From Cellulomonadaceae bacterium (lineage in GTDB: Bacteria; Actinomycetota; Actinomycetes; Actinomycetales; Cellulomonadaceae): a DNA stretch of 59,300 bases. The notes under the pieces were generated by a model, which ran no database searches, was not told where the DNA came from, and saw only the letters and a list, made by a program, of their open reading frames with translations. Below are positions 28,186 through 38,163 of this stretch, piece by piece (positions within the stretch are counted from its first letter, which is position 1; every line of letters begins with the position of its first letter). The stretch covers positions 1 to 59,300 of the forward strand of contig JAIRQO010000061.1 of assembly GCA_031256435.1 (NCBI GenBank), read 5' to 3'. Both the position numbers and the translations under genes were made by a program.

Positions 28186-29430
28186 TCACTGGAGGATTCC
28201 CGCGCGGTACACCTGGACAGGTTTGAGGGCCCTATTCGTGACCAAAATGTCTGCTCGCTTGCCGGGCGCAATGCCTCCACGGTCCGTCCAGCCGAGTGCT
28301 CCGGCGGGGGTGGCGGAGGCGGCGTTCACCGCGTCAATCAGAGGGACGCCAGCATTGACACAGGTGCGCACCGTGTCAAGGAGGTGCGCCGTCCCCCCGG
28401 CCAAAGCACCCAGGCTACCGTCCGTAGTGGCCAGACGAGCCACGCCGTGGGTGACCACCACATCCGCTGGACCCAGCCGATACGCTCCGTCCGCCATTCC
28501 TGTGGCTGCCATGGCGTCCGTCACCAACGCCATATTCTCAGCGGACACCAACTCCATGACGGTCCGCATCATGCTGGGATCCAGGTGAACACCATCGGCA
28601 ATGAGTTCCACCACCATCTCCCCTCGGGCAGCCGCAGCCAGGCACGCCATGACGGGTCCAGGGTTGCGGTGATGGATGGGCGGCATCCCGTTGAACAGGT
28701 GCGTGGCGGTCATCCGCAATCCATGCTCGGCAAGAAGGGGCGCGGTGCGGGCAATCATCGCTTCACATTCGCCAAAGGTGGCGTTGGTGTGTCCTAGGGA
28801 CGGGATGACCCCGCCTTCCGCGAGCGCCACGGCAACTCCACCACAACACGTCACTCCGGCGACCTCCGGAGCCAGGGTCATGGTGCGCAGGTGTCCCCGT
28901 GCGGCCTGGAGCAGTTCCGTCACAAATCCGGGATCGGCCGCCGTGAGGTCTGCCGGATTCTGCGCTCCGCACCGCTGTGGGGAGAGAAACGGACCTTCAG
29001 CGTGGATGCCCGCAATGATCCCTGCGTCCACGGCGGCGGCCAGGAGTTCCGCTCGTGCCAACAGGGTGGGTCGGTCCGCAGTGACCAGGGAGGCCATGAT
29101 CGTCGTCGTACCGTGACGGAGATGCTCACCTGCGGCGTGAGAAACATCCTCAGCGGTGAGGGCATCGGCAAAGGATGAGCCCCCTCCGCCATGGTTGTGG
29201 ATATCCACCAACCCGGGCAGGATGGTCAGAGCGGTGGGCTCGGGCGTGGTGGTGCCGTTGGTGTCTCCGGTGGCTTCTGGAAGGGGCAGTCCATCGGCTG
29301 GTGTGACCGCCGTGACGGTGCCGTTGTTGATCTCGACGATGGCGTCAGGCAGCACCTGAGTGGGCGTCACCACCCGTCCGCGCAATCGCAGGGATGACGT
29401 GTGGGGGTGCTGGAATTGGGGAGCGGACAC
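28186..29430 (-). CDS. nagA: N-acetylglucosamine-6-phosphate deacetylase
   Basis: NagA removes acetate from GlcNAc-6-phosphate, feeding glucosamine-6-phosphate to glycolysis or wall synthesis. The protein of about 414 residues is an amidohydrolase: metal-site motif V-D-I-H-N-H-G, I-H-A-E-G-P-F near the middle, G-H-T-N-A, A-T-H-L-F-N-G-M, L-I-A-D-G-V-H and the catalytic L-V-T-D-A-M. GTG 29430 is preferred to GTG 29448 because CAGGAT lies exactly six bases before it. No nagB or sugar transporter is adjacent; the chitobiose phosphorylase gene lies about 3 kb away. Confidence 0.92.
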   Translation of the reverse strand: MSAPQFQHPHTSSLRLRGRVVTPTQVLPDAIVEINNGTVTAVTPADGLPLPEATGDTNGTTTPEPTALTILPGLVDIHNHGGGGSSFADALTAEDVSHAAGEHLRHGTTTIMASLVTADRPTLLARAELLAAAVDAGIIAGIHAEGPFLSPQRCGAQNPADLTAADPGFVTELLQAARGHLRTMTLAPEVAGVTCCGGVAVALAEGGVIPSLGHTNATFGECEAMIARTAPLLAEHGLRMTATHLFNGMPPIHHRNPGPVMACLAAAARGEMVVELIADGVHLDPSMMRTVMELVSAENMALVTDAMAATGMADGAYRLGPADVVVTHGVARLATTDGSLGALAGGTAHLLDTVRTCVNAGVPLIDAVNAASATPAGALGWTDRGGIAPGKRADILVTNRALKPVQVYRAGILQ

Positions 29431-29720
29431 CCGCTCATCCTGCCTCACGCAGGCGAGTTTGGAGGGGTGCCGCGCGTCACCGCGATGCCCTGATGAGGAG
29501 ACAATTCGCTGACGGGATTCGTTACACGAGTGAGCGCCAAAAGGCGTTCAACGTGGCGCCGAAGGTTGCCTATCGCCGCCGAGAACCTCCCATTTCCCAT
29601 GTGTGCCCTAATCGTTATCCCTGAGGGCAATATCGGTACGAATCAGAACAGTGCCTCGCGCCTAGCATGGAGGATAACCCATCGGCATGACCAGCCGTTT
29701 CATACTACCCGGGAGCTCTC

Positions 29721-32213
29721 GTGAGCAGTGATCGTTCCCCTAGCGCCTACGGGCGTGAGCGGAGCGTGCCAGGGTGCCGCCATAGTGGATGCATGGTTGG
29801 TAGGTGCCTGATGGGAGGATATGAAGATGGTGGGTGCCGGGAGCCTAAGGCCAGGGCTGGCCGAGCGCGGAACGGTAGAGCGGGCTTCGGAAGAGCGGCC
29901 TTGGGTAGAGCGGCCTTGGGTAGAGCGAGCGGGGCCTTCCCAACACGCATGGTGGCTGGACTTGTTGCTGGCGTTCTCCTGGGTGGTGGTGTCACTGCGG
30001 TTCCTTCCCCTGCTGCTGCGGTTCCTCCTTCGGTAATCGCCGTTCCCACCGCCGTTGCGGCTCCCCCACCTGCTGTTGCAGCCAGTGTTTCGGCAGGCTC
30101 TGACGTTCGCATTGGGGAGGTGACGGACTTCTCCGTCACGGATGATGCCGCCGATTCCCGGGGACCACAGGTCTCCGTGTCAGCGGGACTTGACCTCGCA
30201 GATTCCGCGAGACCCAGTGGTGGTCATGATGCGGGCCTCGCCATGACGCCGCAGGGTGTGGCCTCGGCGATGGTAGGCCAGGTGGTGGTCCTCGCCCATG
30301 CTAAAGAAGAACCACACCCAGGCCCGGAGCCTCACGATCATGAGGAACACGGGGATGATGAACACGGGGACGATGCACACGGGGATGACGTCACCAGCAA
30401 CAACTCGCGCACGGTGTACGTCATGACGGATAGCGGAGTGGTGGAAGTTCCCGATGACGTGCTGCGGTATGCCAGCACCGGGGACATTGTTCAAGCCAGC
30501 ATCTCGCCGCAGGGGGCACTGGAATCCCTGGACGTCCTTGTCCCTGGTCCGGACTCGGGAATTGCGTTGAGTGACGTCATTGCGCGGGGAAAGAAGCGCA
30601 CTGTTCACACTGTGGTGATGTCACCGCCTGGAGTCACCGTTCCGGCCTCGGCCGTGACCAACGCCAAGAACGCCGTGACCCAAGCCGGACAGTATTGGTC
30701 TACACAATCCAACGGAACCATGAGTTTTGTCCATGGCAAGGTGATCAATGGCAGCGGTGGCCTCACCGGTGGGTGCAACCGGAGTCAGCCGTGGGCGGCC
30801 TGGACAGCGGCGTGGGATCTCTTTGGGTTGACACAGGCGGATCTCAACTCCTGGAATAACGCCTCACACCTCCTGGTGGTGGTCCACGGATGCGGCGAGG
30901 GAAGTCCGGCCGGAACGGCCTCCATGGGGGACACAGCCATCCGGTCTGGTGGCAAGGATTTCAACCTGTCCTACACCGTTGCGTGGAACGGCCCTCAGAT
31001 GGGTGTGATTGCTCACGAGTTGGGCCACAACTTTGGCTTGGAGCATGCCAATGTGTTGGAATGTGGCAGCGGGAGTATGGACGCTCGGACAGATTCGGCC
31101 TGGAAGCACCATTCGGGACGCTGTGTGATTCGCGAGTACGGTGACATGTTAGACGTCATGTCCTCCTCCGGGAAAACGAACCTCGGTTCGTTGTCAGCGC
31201 CGGCTGCGGACTACTTGGGTTTCTCACGCGGCTGGGTCAAGGTCACGCCGGGCAGCAAACCCGTCACCCTCACGCTGACTGCTACCGCTGAATCCTCGGG
31301 AACGCGCGGCGTACGCGTCACCGATCCCGTCACGGGCGATAAATACTGGCTGGAAATGCGCAACAACGCAGGCTATGACAAGAGCTTGAATGGACGCGTG
31401 GTCTCCTGGGGTTCACGCCGATTCGTCACGGAATCCGGCGTGCGCGTGATGAAGGCCATCCGTGACAACTCCGGGATGTGCAAAGGGGTGGTGTTCCCGT
31501 ATTGCGGGACGGTGTACGTGGCTAACCCCAAGGCTAAGATCGATGCGTCACTACGCTCCACGTCCTTTGGGGTGGACCAGCGAATGACGTCCATCTCCGA
31601 GGGCTTTGCGCTGAGGGTCAACTCCATGACCGCCACCACGGCCACCATCACTATTGGCAGGAGCGTTCCCCAACCCGCCATCAAGGCAGGAACGGTGAAG
31701 ATTTCTGGAACTCAGGCGTCCGGGCAAACGGTCACTGCCAAGCCTTCCGGGTTTGCCTCGCTGGAAAACCGGCACACGCTGGCGTACCAGTGGTACCGGG
31801 CGGGTTCGGCCATCAGCGGAGCCACGTCACAGAAGTACGTCCTTAAAAACGCTGACAAAGGCAAGCAGATCACGGTACGCGTGCGGGCCACCCGCGCGGA
31901 TCACGTGTCCACACCGTGGGTGCGCTCTGGAGCAATCCTCCCCAACGTCATCAAGAAGGGGAAGGTCACCATCAGTGGCACACCCAAGGTGGGCTCCCGC
32001 TTGACCATGACCCGCACCGGATTCACCGATAATCCGAAGTCCTACACAGTGCAGTGGCGGCGCAACGGTCAGGCCATCAAAGGTGCTAAGGGCAAGACGT
32101 ACACCCTCAAGGCCGCAGACCGTGGGAAACGGATTACCGTGACGGTGACGGCCAAGCGCAGCGGATTCCAGGCACGCGAGGTCACCTCAAAGAAGACAGC
32201 AACCGTGAAGTAG
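29721..32213 (+). CDS. Secreted zinc metalloprotease (M11/gametolysin-like) with C-terminal Ig-like repeats
   Basis: The 830-residue protein carries the zinc site H-E-L-G-H-N-F-G-L-E-H near residue 432, the HExxHxxGxxH form of metzincin-type proteases and closest in my reading to peptidase M11. Upstream are a basic stretch with 5-residue repeats (G-R-A-A-L, residues 50-75), a hydrophobic segment beginning MVAGLVAGVLLGGG near residue 77 that looks like a signal peptide, and an H/E/D-rich linker near 195-225. The last 180 residues hold two repeats with the pattern Y-Q-W-Y-R-A-G-S-A-I-S-G-A, a surface-protein module. GGGAG precedes GTG 29721; a later start near 29949 would give a normal signal peptide. 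The 290 bases upstream show no other gene. Confidence 0.78.
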   Translation: MSSDRSPSAYGRERSVPGCRHSGCMVGRCLMGGYEDGGCREPKARAGRARNGRAGFGRAALGRAALGRASGAFPTRMVAGLVAGVLLGGGVTAVPSPAAAVPPSVIAVPTAVAAPPPAVAASVSAGSDVRIGEVTDFSVTDDAADSRGPQVSVSAGLDLADSARPSGGHDAGLAMTPQGVASAMVGQVVVLAHAKEEPHPGPEPHDHEEHGDDEHGDDAHGDDVTSNNSRTVYVMTDSGVVEVPDDVLRYASTGDIVQASISPQGALESLDVLVPGPDSGIALSDVIARGKKRTVHTVVMSPPGVTVPASAVTNAKNAVTQAGQYWSTQSNGTMSFVHGKVINGSGGLTGGCNRSQPWAAWTAAWDLFGLTQADLNSWNNASHLLVVVHGCGEGSPAGTASMGDTAIRSGGKDFNLSYTVAWNGPQMGVIAHELGHNFGLEHANVLECGSGSMDARTDSAWKHHSGRCVIREYGDMLDVMSSSGKTNLGSLSAPAADYLGFSRGWVKVTPGSKPVTLTLTATAESSGTRGVRVTDPVTGDKYWLEMRNNAGYDKSLNGRVVSWGSRRFVTESGVRVMKAIRDNSGMCKGVVFPYCGTVYVANPKAKIDASLRSTSFGVDQRMTSISEGFALRVNSMTATTATITIGRSVPQPAIKAGTVKISGTQASGQTVTAKPSGFASLENRHTLAYQWYRAGSAISGATSQKYVLKNADKGKQITVRVRATRADHVSTPWVRSGAILPNVIKKGKVTISGTPKVGSRLTMTRTGFTDNPKSYTVQWRRNGQAIKGAKGKTYTLKAADRGKRITVTVTAKRSGFQAREVTSKKTATVK
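30345..30389 (+). repeat. Three tandem 15-bp units encoding EHGDD-type pentapeptides
   Basis: GAACACGGGGATGAT and two variants follow each other in frame inside the metalloprotease gene, encoding EHGDD, EHGDD and AHGDD. Together with the neighbouring H-D-H-E residues they form a likely metal-binding linker ahead of the catalytic domain. Confidence 0.8.
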
Positions 32214-32289
32214 CGCGAAGTAGACAGTACCGTGGAGACACCGGTCAAATGAATTAGGCGGCCCTGTGAAGATCACGGGTTGCCAACCC

Positions 32290-34776
32290 CTATCCCAGTT
32301 CAACGGATACAGTGACGCGTGCGCCTTCGTCGAATAGGGGGATGGGTTGATCAGAGGGGTGGGACTGGCCGTTGACGGTTACGCTGACCTTCCCGCGCGA
32401 GACGTGCTGCGCGTTGGTCACGGTGATGTGGTAGGTGGCGCCGCGCCACTGGCGAGTCACCTCAAACCCGTCCCAATCGGTGGGGATGCAGGGGTCAATG
32501 GTGAGGCCGCGCATCCCCGGCCGGATGCCCAGGATGTACTTGGTGGCGGCGGTATACATCCACCCTGCGGTGCCGGTCAGCCACGGATTCTGCCCCAGGC
32601 CGTACCGTGGGTGGTCCCGTCCATAGAGGAACTGGACGTAGGCGTACGGTTCGGCTTCGCGAACCTCAATGGCGTCATTGTGGGTCCACGGGCAGATGGC
32701 CTCGTACAGAGCCATCGCCTGATCGCCACGCCCCAGGATCGCTTCAGCAATGATGGGCCAGGCGTTGGGGTGGCTGAAGATGGCAGCGTTTTCCTTGATG
32801 CCGGGATACACCCGCGTGAGGAATCCCACCGTGTCATCAACCTGCGTGTACGCGGGCCACTCCAAGTGCATCCCGTATTCGGAGGCGAGGTGCTGGTGAA
32901 TGGAATCCAGCGTGGCCACGGATTGTTCCGGGGTGGCGATTCCAGCAATGGTAGGCCACGCCTGGTGTTCCAGGAACATCTTTCCCTCGGCGTTGGTGGT
33001 GGTCCCAATCAGAACGCCCTGGGAGGTCACGCCGCGCCGCCACCAGGAACCATCCCACAGTTCCGTGGTGGCCACCTGGCTGATGCGCTCCAGTTCTGCG
33101 GTCCACGTGCGGGTGTTGACAGGGTTGACAGGGTAGCCGGTGTGGCCAGTCTGATCTGTGTGGCCCACGGCCTCGGCAAGGTCCAGGTAACACCGGATGG
33201 CCCACGCGTGAAGGAAGGTGACCAGTGCGGACTCGCCGCCGCCAAGGTTGAGGCAGTCATTCCAGTCTGCGCGCAGGCCCAGTGCCACTCCCGTGGGACC
33301 AATGTGCTCTGAGGTGAAGGTCAACGCGCGTTCCAGGTGTTCCCATACAGTGTGACCGGGCGCGGCGTTCCCCGTGCCGGCCGCTGCGGCGGCAGCTTCA
33401 GCAAAGGGAATCTCGGAGTCCAGGAACGCGGCATCGCCCGTTTCATACACATACTGCGCCACCGTGAACGGCAACCACAGGTGGTCATCCGAGCAGGTGT
33501 CCTTGAGTCCGTGGATGAGCGATGCGCCTTCCGCGCGAGGCACCACCGTGGGCGTGAGGAATCCCGGTTTGTTCACGGGTTGCGGGTCAAAATCTGACGG
33601 TTCAAAGAGATGGAGCCCGTACCCGGCTTCCGTTTGTGCCCGGAGGAGTTCTACAATGCGCTGGCGAGACGTCTCCGGATTGGAGTGGATGACCGCCGCA
33701 GCGTCCTGAGCCGTGTCTCTAAAGCCCAATCCGCTCCGTCCCCCCACCTCCACAAAGGAGGCGAACCTGCTCCACACCACGCACGTTTCCGCTTGGAGCA
33801 GTGTCCAGGTGTTGAGCATGGAGTTCATGCCCTCCGAGGGCGTGCTGACCTGGAACCGGCTGCGCTTCTCAGCCCAGTAATCCAGCAGGCGTTGGTATTC
33901 GGCGTCCACGTGGTCCGGCGTGTATGTTGCGCGGAGGGCGAGGCCTGCGGCGTCGCGCGAGCCGTGGCCGAGGAGGAAAACGATCCTGGCTTCCTCGCCA
34001 GGGTTGAGAGTGACGCGATGGGCCAGGGCACCGCAGTGATTCTGCGTGGTGCCCTGGGAACCGGTGAGTCCTCGTTCCACGCCGAGGGGGTTGGTTTCCG
34101 TGCGGTAGGGGCCAATGAAGGCGTCCCTCAGGCAATCAAAGGCATCCGGGAGGGTGGGATCATGGGTGCCGAGTCGTGAGGAAAAGAAGTGCTCCGTCCA
34201 GGGTTCGTAGAAGGCGTCACACTCAATCACGCCATCGGCGTAGTCAGCGCCCTGGCAGTACAGGGACATCTGCAGGTTCTGATTGTCTATTTCCACGTTG
34301 TGAAAGGAGAATTCCACATACCCGGTGACGGTCAGTGTCCGTGACTCGTCGCCCGTGTTAACGATGCGCACATCCCACACCTCACAATCGTCGTCCAACG
34401 GGATGAACACGGTGTGCATGGCGCTGATGCCCCTGTAGGTGCTCTCAAAGCGCGTGTACCCCATGCCGTGCGCGGCTGTCCAGGTGCCGGAATCCAACGG
34501 TTTGCCCACGGGTTGCCAGGGGATGGACCAGAAATCGCCAGACGCTGCGTCCGTGAGGTAGACGTATTTTCCGGGGCGATCCATCGGCACACCGTTTTGC
34601 CGATACCGCGTGACGCGCCCTTGCTGCGCATCCTTGTAATACGAATATCCTCCACCGTGATGGGCAATCACCGTGGCAAAATCCTTGGTGCCCAAATAGT
34701 TGGTCCAGGACGCAGGCGTATCCACGCGATCAATCACATACTCGTGCGCAGCCTCGTCAAAGTGCCCGTATTTCAT
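32290..34776 (-). CDS. chbP: GH94 phosphorylase, probably N,N'-diacetylchitobiose phosphorylase
   Basis: GH94 enzymes split a disaccharide with inorganic phosphate; ChbP turns (GlcNAc)2 into GlcNAc-1-phosphate and GlcNAc in the cytoplasm. The 828-residue protein begins MKYGHFDEAAHEYVI and shows W-T-N-Y-L-G-T, F-A-S-F-V-E-V-G-G-R, R-D-T-A-Q-D-A, I-H-G-L-K-D-T-C-S-D-D-H-L-W-L and the catalytic-acid segment R-A-D-W-N-D-C-L-N. These read closer to my recollection of Vibrio chitobiose phosphorylase than to cellobiose phosphorylase, including the final W-R-G-A-T-Y-H-I. There is no secretion signal. CACAAT six bases upstream suggests a leaderless start. NagA nearby fits the pathway. Confidence 0.8.
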   Translation of the reverse strand: MKYGHFDEAAHEYVIDRVDTPASWTNYLGTKDFATVIAHHGGGYSYYKDAQQGRVTRYRQNGVPMDRPGKYVYLTDAASGDFWSIPWQPVGKPLDSGTWTAAHGMGYTRFESTYRGISAMHTVFIPLDDDCEVWDVRIVNTGDESRTLTVTGYVEFSFHNVEIDNQNLQMSLYCQGADYADGVIECDAFYEPWTEHFFSSRLGTHDPTLPDAFDCLRDAFIGPYRTETNPLGVERGLTGSQGTTQNHCGALAHRVTLNPGEEARIVFLLGHGSRDAAGLALRATYTPDHVDAEYQRLLDYWAEKRSRFQVSTPSEGMNSMLNTWTLLQAETCVVWSRFASFVEVGGRSGLGFRDTAQDAAAVIHSNPETSRQRIVELLRAQTEAGYGLHLFEPSDFDPQPVNKPGFLTPTVVPRAEGASLIHGLKDTCSDDHLWLPFTVAQYVYETGDAAFLDSEIPFAEAAAAAAGTGNAAPGHTVWEHLERALTFTSEHIGPTGVALGLRADWNDCLNLGGGESALVTFLHAWAIRCYLDLAEAVGHTDQTGHTGYPVNPVNTRTWTAELERISQVATTELWDGSWWRRGVTSQGVLIGTTTNAEGKMFLEHQAWPTIAGIATPEQSVATLDSIHQHLASEYGMHLEWPAYTQVDDTVGFLTRVYPGIKENAAIFSHPNAWPIIAEAILGRGDQAMALYEAICPWTHNDAIEVREAEPYAYVQFLYGRDHPRYGLGQNPWLTGTAGWMYTAATKYILGIRPGMRGLTIDPCIPTDWDGFEVTRQWRGATYHITVTNAQHVSRGKVSVTVNGQSHPSDQPIPLFDEGARVTVSVELG

Positions 34777-34925
34777 GGAGTGATTGTGTCACGCACGGTG
34801 CGGCGCAGGCCGTTGGCCCGGCGGAGTGTACCTGGCACTGTTGACCTGGCACGGTTAACCGGGCGGGGTTCGCCCGGTGCTGTTACCCCGGCCAGGCTGA
34901 CTCAGGGCAGGTTATTCGACGAGGC

Positions 34926-36161
34926 TCACCCGACGAGCGTGCGGGTGACGGTGTCGGCAAGGAGGCGGCCTTGGCGGGTGAGGATGAGGCGCTGGTCCTT
35001 GATGGCGGCGCGCGGGTCAATGAGTTCCTGGGCGATGAGCGTGGGGATGGCCCGTTGGGCCGCAGCAGACAGTTCGACGATGGGGAGGCCGCAACTCAAA
35101 CGGATGCCGAGCATGACGGCCTCCAGTTCGCGGTCCTCGGCCGTGAGGGTTTCGCGGCCATCCATGGGGAGCCTGCCGTGACGGAGTGCCTCGGCGTACG
35201 GGCGCGGGTGCTTGACGTTCCAGAACCGCTCGTTGTCCAGGTGGGAGTGGGCTCCGGGGCCGATTCCCCACCAGTCCTGATTGCGCCAGTACGCCAGATT
35301 GTGGCGGCAGGCGTGGGGGCCGGAGATGCCTCCTCGCGCCCAGTTGGAAATCTCATACCATGTCAGGCCCACTTGGGTGAAGAGGTCATCAGCCAGTTCA
35401 TATTTGGCCGCTTGATCGTCCTCGTTGGGAGCAGCGATCAGTCCGCGTGCGATCCTCCGGCCCATGGGAGTGTGGGGTTCTACGGTCAGCGCATAGGCGG
35501 AAATGTGGTCAACACCCAGGTTCAGGGCAGCCTCCACGCTGGTCCGCCAATCCTCCAGGCTTTCCCCCGGCGTTCCGTAAATGAGATCCACGCTGACCTG
35601 GAGTCCTGCGCGTTGTGCGTGGCTGACAACATCTGGCAAACGTGCGGGGTTGTGGGTGCGGTCCAGGGTAGTCAGGACGTGCGGGACGGCAGATTGCATG
35701 CCGAGGGAAATCCGCGTGAATCCCGCGTCCGCAAGGTGGTGGAGGTCCTGCTGCGTGACGGAGTCTGGGTTCGCTTCCGTAGTGACCTCGGCGTTCGGTT
35801 CCAGCGGCCACGTGGAGTTGATGGCGTTCAACATACGAGCAAGATCCGTGACGGGCAGGAGCGTGGGCGTACCGCCACCAAAGAACACCGTAGAGACGGA
35901 GCGCTCACCGGTGACTCGCTGCGCTTGGTGGATTTCCTGGATGGCCGTGTCGGCATACGTTGCCCGAGACGCACCGGGACCTAACTCCGCGTTGGTGTAA
36001 GTAGTGAAATCGCAATACCCGCAGCGGACCGCACAAAACGGTACGTGGCAATACACCGAGAAGGAGCGAGAGCCAACGCGAGCGTGCTCGTGGTTGGCCG
36101 AGCCCGCCGAAGGTGTTGACGAGCGCAGCGAGGAGCTAACCGAGAAGGGCGCAGCGGTCAC
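34926..36161 (-). CDS. hemW: Radical SAM heme chaperone HemW
   Basis: HemW is a radical-SAM protein that binds heme for insertion into target proteins; it is often mislabelled as oxygen-independent coproporphyrinogen oxidase. The 411-residue protein has [16 protein letters not shown], with the C-x3-C-x2-C cluster motif and the extra Cys pattern near residues 37-49, F-F-G-G-G-T-P-T-L and E-V-T-T-E-A-N-P-D. The C-terminal HemN domain has Y-A-E-A-L-R-H-G. The start overlaps the lepA stop by four bases. The first ~30 residues are poorly family-like and the DNA there resembles the dispersed GGTTGGCC...GCTAACC repeat. Confidence 0.9.
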   Translation of the reverse strand: MTAAPFSVSSSLRSSTPSAGSANHEHARVGSRSFSVYCHVPFCAVRCGYCDFTTYTNAELGPGASRATYADTAIQEIHQAQRVTGERSVSTVFFGGGTPTLLPVTDLARMLNAINSTWPLEPNAEVTTEANPDSVTQQDLHHLADAGFTRISLGMQSAVPHVLTTLDRTHNPARLPDVVSHAQRAGLQVSVDLIYGTPGESLEDWRTSVEAALNLGVDHISAYALTVEPHTPMGRRIARGLIAAPNEDDQAAKYELADDLFTQVGLTWYEISNWARGGISGPHACRHNLAYWRNQDWWGIGPGAHSHLDNERFWNVKHPRPYAEALRHGRLPMDGRETLTAEDRELEAVMLGIRLSCGLPIVELSAAAQRAIPTLIAQELIDPRAAIKDQRLILTRQGRLLADTVTRTLVG

Positions 36162-38032
36162 TTCTTCTTTTTCTTGTCAGCATCCGTGGACAGCGCTTCG
36201 ATGAAGGCTTCCTTGGGTACTTCCACGGTGCCGATCATCTTCATCCGCTTCTTGCCCTCTTTTTGCTTCTCTAGCAACTTCCGCTTACGGCTAATGTCAC
36301 CGCCATAACACTTGGCAAGAACATCCTTCCGCATTGCGGCTACGTTTTCACGCGCAATAATCCGAGACCCAATGGCGGCCTGAATCGGCACCTCAAACTG
36401 CTGCCTGGGAATGAGTTTGCGCAGACGCTTCACCATGGTGACGCCGTAATCATACGCCTTGTCATTGTGCGTAATGGCGGAGAAAGCATCCACCTTTTCC
36501 CCTTGGAGGAGAATGTCCACCTTGACCAGATTGGCCGTCTGCTGACCTGCAGGTTCGTAATCCAGGGAGGCGTAGCCACGCGTTTTGGATTTCAGCGTGT
36601 CAAAGAAATCAAAGACGATTTCCGCCAGCGGCAACGTGTACCGAATCTCTACGCGGTCCTCACTGAGGTAATCCATTCCGAGTAATGCGCCCCGGCGATC
36701 CGTGCAAATCCCCATCACGGTGCCCACAAACTCGGCGGGAGTCAGCACGGTGGCTTTCACCACGGGCTCGCGCACTTCCTTGATTTTCCCGGCAGGAAAC
36801 TCCGCCGGGTTGGTGACCAGAACCTCGGTCCCGTCCTCTTGGATCACGTCATAGATCACGTTCGGCGCTGTGGAGATGATGTCCAGATCAAACTCGCGTT
36901 CCAGGCGTTCCCGGATAATCTCCAGGTGCAGCAGGCCGAGGAAGCCCACGCGGAACCCAAACCCCAGAGCAACGGAGGTTTCCGGCTCGTAGTTCAGGCT
37001 AGCGTCCGAGAGTTTAAGTTTGTCCAACGCCTCGCGCAGGGCAGGGTAGTCACTGCCATCAATGGGGTACAGCCCGGAAAACACCATGGGCTTCGGCTCG
37101 GAGTATCCGGCCAGCGCCGTGGTGGCTGGCTTGGCGGCGTTAGTCACCGTGTCCCCCACCTTGGACTGCCGCACGTCCTTCACTCCGGTGATGAGGTAGC
37201 CCACTTCACCCACACCAATCCCCTTGGTGGGAGCAGGTTCAGGCGAGATCACGCCGATTTCCAGGAGTTCATGCTCCTTCTTGGTGGACATCATCACCAG
37301 ACGCTCACGCGCGGAAATGTGCCCGTCCTTCACTCGCACATACGTGATCACTCCGCGATACACGTCATACACGGAGTCAAAAATCATGGCGCGGCTCGGC
37401 GCGTTGGGGTCGCCTTCCGGAGGCGGCACCAGTTCGACGATCCTGTCCAGCAATTCCGGTACTCCGGCCCCCGTTTTCCCCGAGACTTGCAGAACCTCGG
37501 AGGGGTCAATACCCACCAGGTTGGCGAGTTCCTCGGCGTACTTTTCCGGCTGAGCGGCAGGAAGGTCAATCTTGTTGAGAACCGGGATGATCTCCAGGTC
37601 ATTGGCCATAGCCAAGTAGAGGTTGGCCAACGTTTGGGCTTCGATCCCTTGGGCAGCGTCCACCAGTAACACGGCGCCTTCACACGCGGCCAGCGAGCGA
37701 GACACCTCATAGGAGAAGTCCACGTGACCTGGGGTGTCAATCATGTTGAGCGCGTAGGGCTGCATGACTCCATCGTCGTCAGTAACGGCCCACGGCATGC
37801 GGACCGCCTGGCTCTTGATGGTGATGCCGCGTTCGCGTTCAATGTCCATCCGGTCCAGGTATTGCGCACGCGCCTGACGGGCCTCCACCACACCGGTGAT
37901 GCCGAGCATCCGGTCGGCAAGCGTGGACTTACCGTGGTCAATGTGAGCAATGATGCAAAAATTGCGGATCAATTCCGGCGCCGTGGAGTTCGGCTGAATG
38001 CGGGCGCTCAAAGCGGGGGTGGGGATGGGCAC
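36158..38032 (-). CDS. lepA: Elongation factor 4 (LepA), ribosome-associated GTPase
   Basis: LepA binds the ribosome and affects elongation and initiation under stress. The 624-residue protein has G1 A-H-I-D-H-G-K-S-T near residue 30, G2 E-R-G-I-T-I-K, G3 D-T-P-G-H-V-D-F, G4 N-K-I-D-L, EF2-like domains and the family-specific C-terminal domain with [11 protein letters not shown] and [22 protein letters not shown]. It ends in a short poly-lysine run. It precedes hemW, as in most actinobacteria. The GTG start lacks a strong ribosome binding site. Confidence 0.96.
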   Translation of the reverse strand: MPIPTPALSARIQPNSTAPELIRNFCIIAHIDHGKSTLADRMLGITGVVEARQARAQYLDRMDIERERGITIKSQAVRMPWAVTDDDGVMQPYALNMIDTPGHVDFSYEVSRSLAACEGAVLLVDAAQGIEAQTLANLYLAMANDLEIIPVLNKIDLPAAQPEKYAEELANLVGIDPSEVLQVSGKTGAGVPELLDRIVELVPPPEGDPNAPSRAMIFDSVYDVYRGVITYVRVKDGHISARERLVMMSTKKEHELLEIGVISPEPAPTKGIGVGEVGYLITGVKDVRQSKVGDTVTNAAKPATTALAGYSEPKPMVFSGLYPIDGSDYPALREALDKLKLSDASLNYEPETSVALGFGFRVGFLGLLHLEIIRERLEREFDLDIISTAPNVIYDVIQEDGTEVLVTNPAEFPAGKIKEVREPVVKATVLTPAEFVGTVMGICTDRRGALLGMDYLSEDRVEIRYTLPLAEIVFDFFDTLKSKTRGYASLDYEPAGQQTANLVKVDILLQGEKVDAFSAITHNDKAYDYGVTMVKRLRKLIPRQQFEVPIQAAIGSRIIARENVAAMRKDVLAKCYGGDISRKRKLLEKQKEGKKRMKMIGTVEVPKEAFIEALSTDADKKKKK

Positions 38033-38163
38033 AATTTCTCACTACACGGGGTTTGGACACACCTGTGATGGGACACACAGATTCCTGCCATTGTCCCACA
38101 GTTTTCGCCGGACTCGGTCACAGCAGGTGGCATTGGTAGCCGGAACGTGCGCGGCAACAACCC

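Noticed and set aside
29394..29624. Short plus-strand frame upstream of the metalloprotease
   Set aside because: It overlaps the start of nagA antisense, has no ribosome binding site and no recognisable product.
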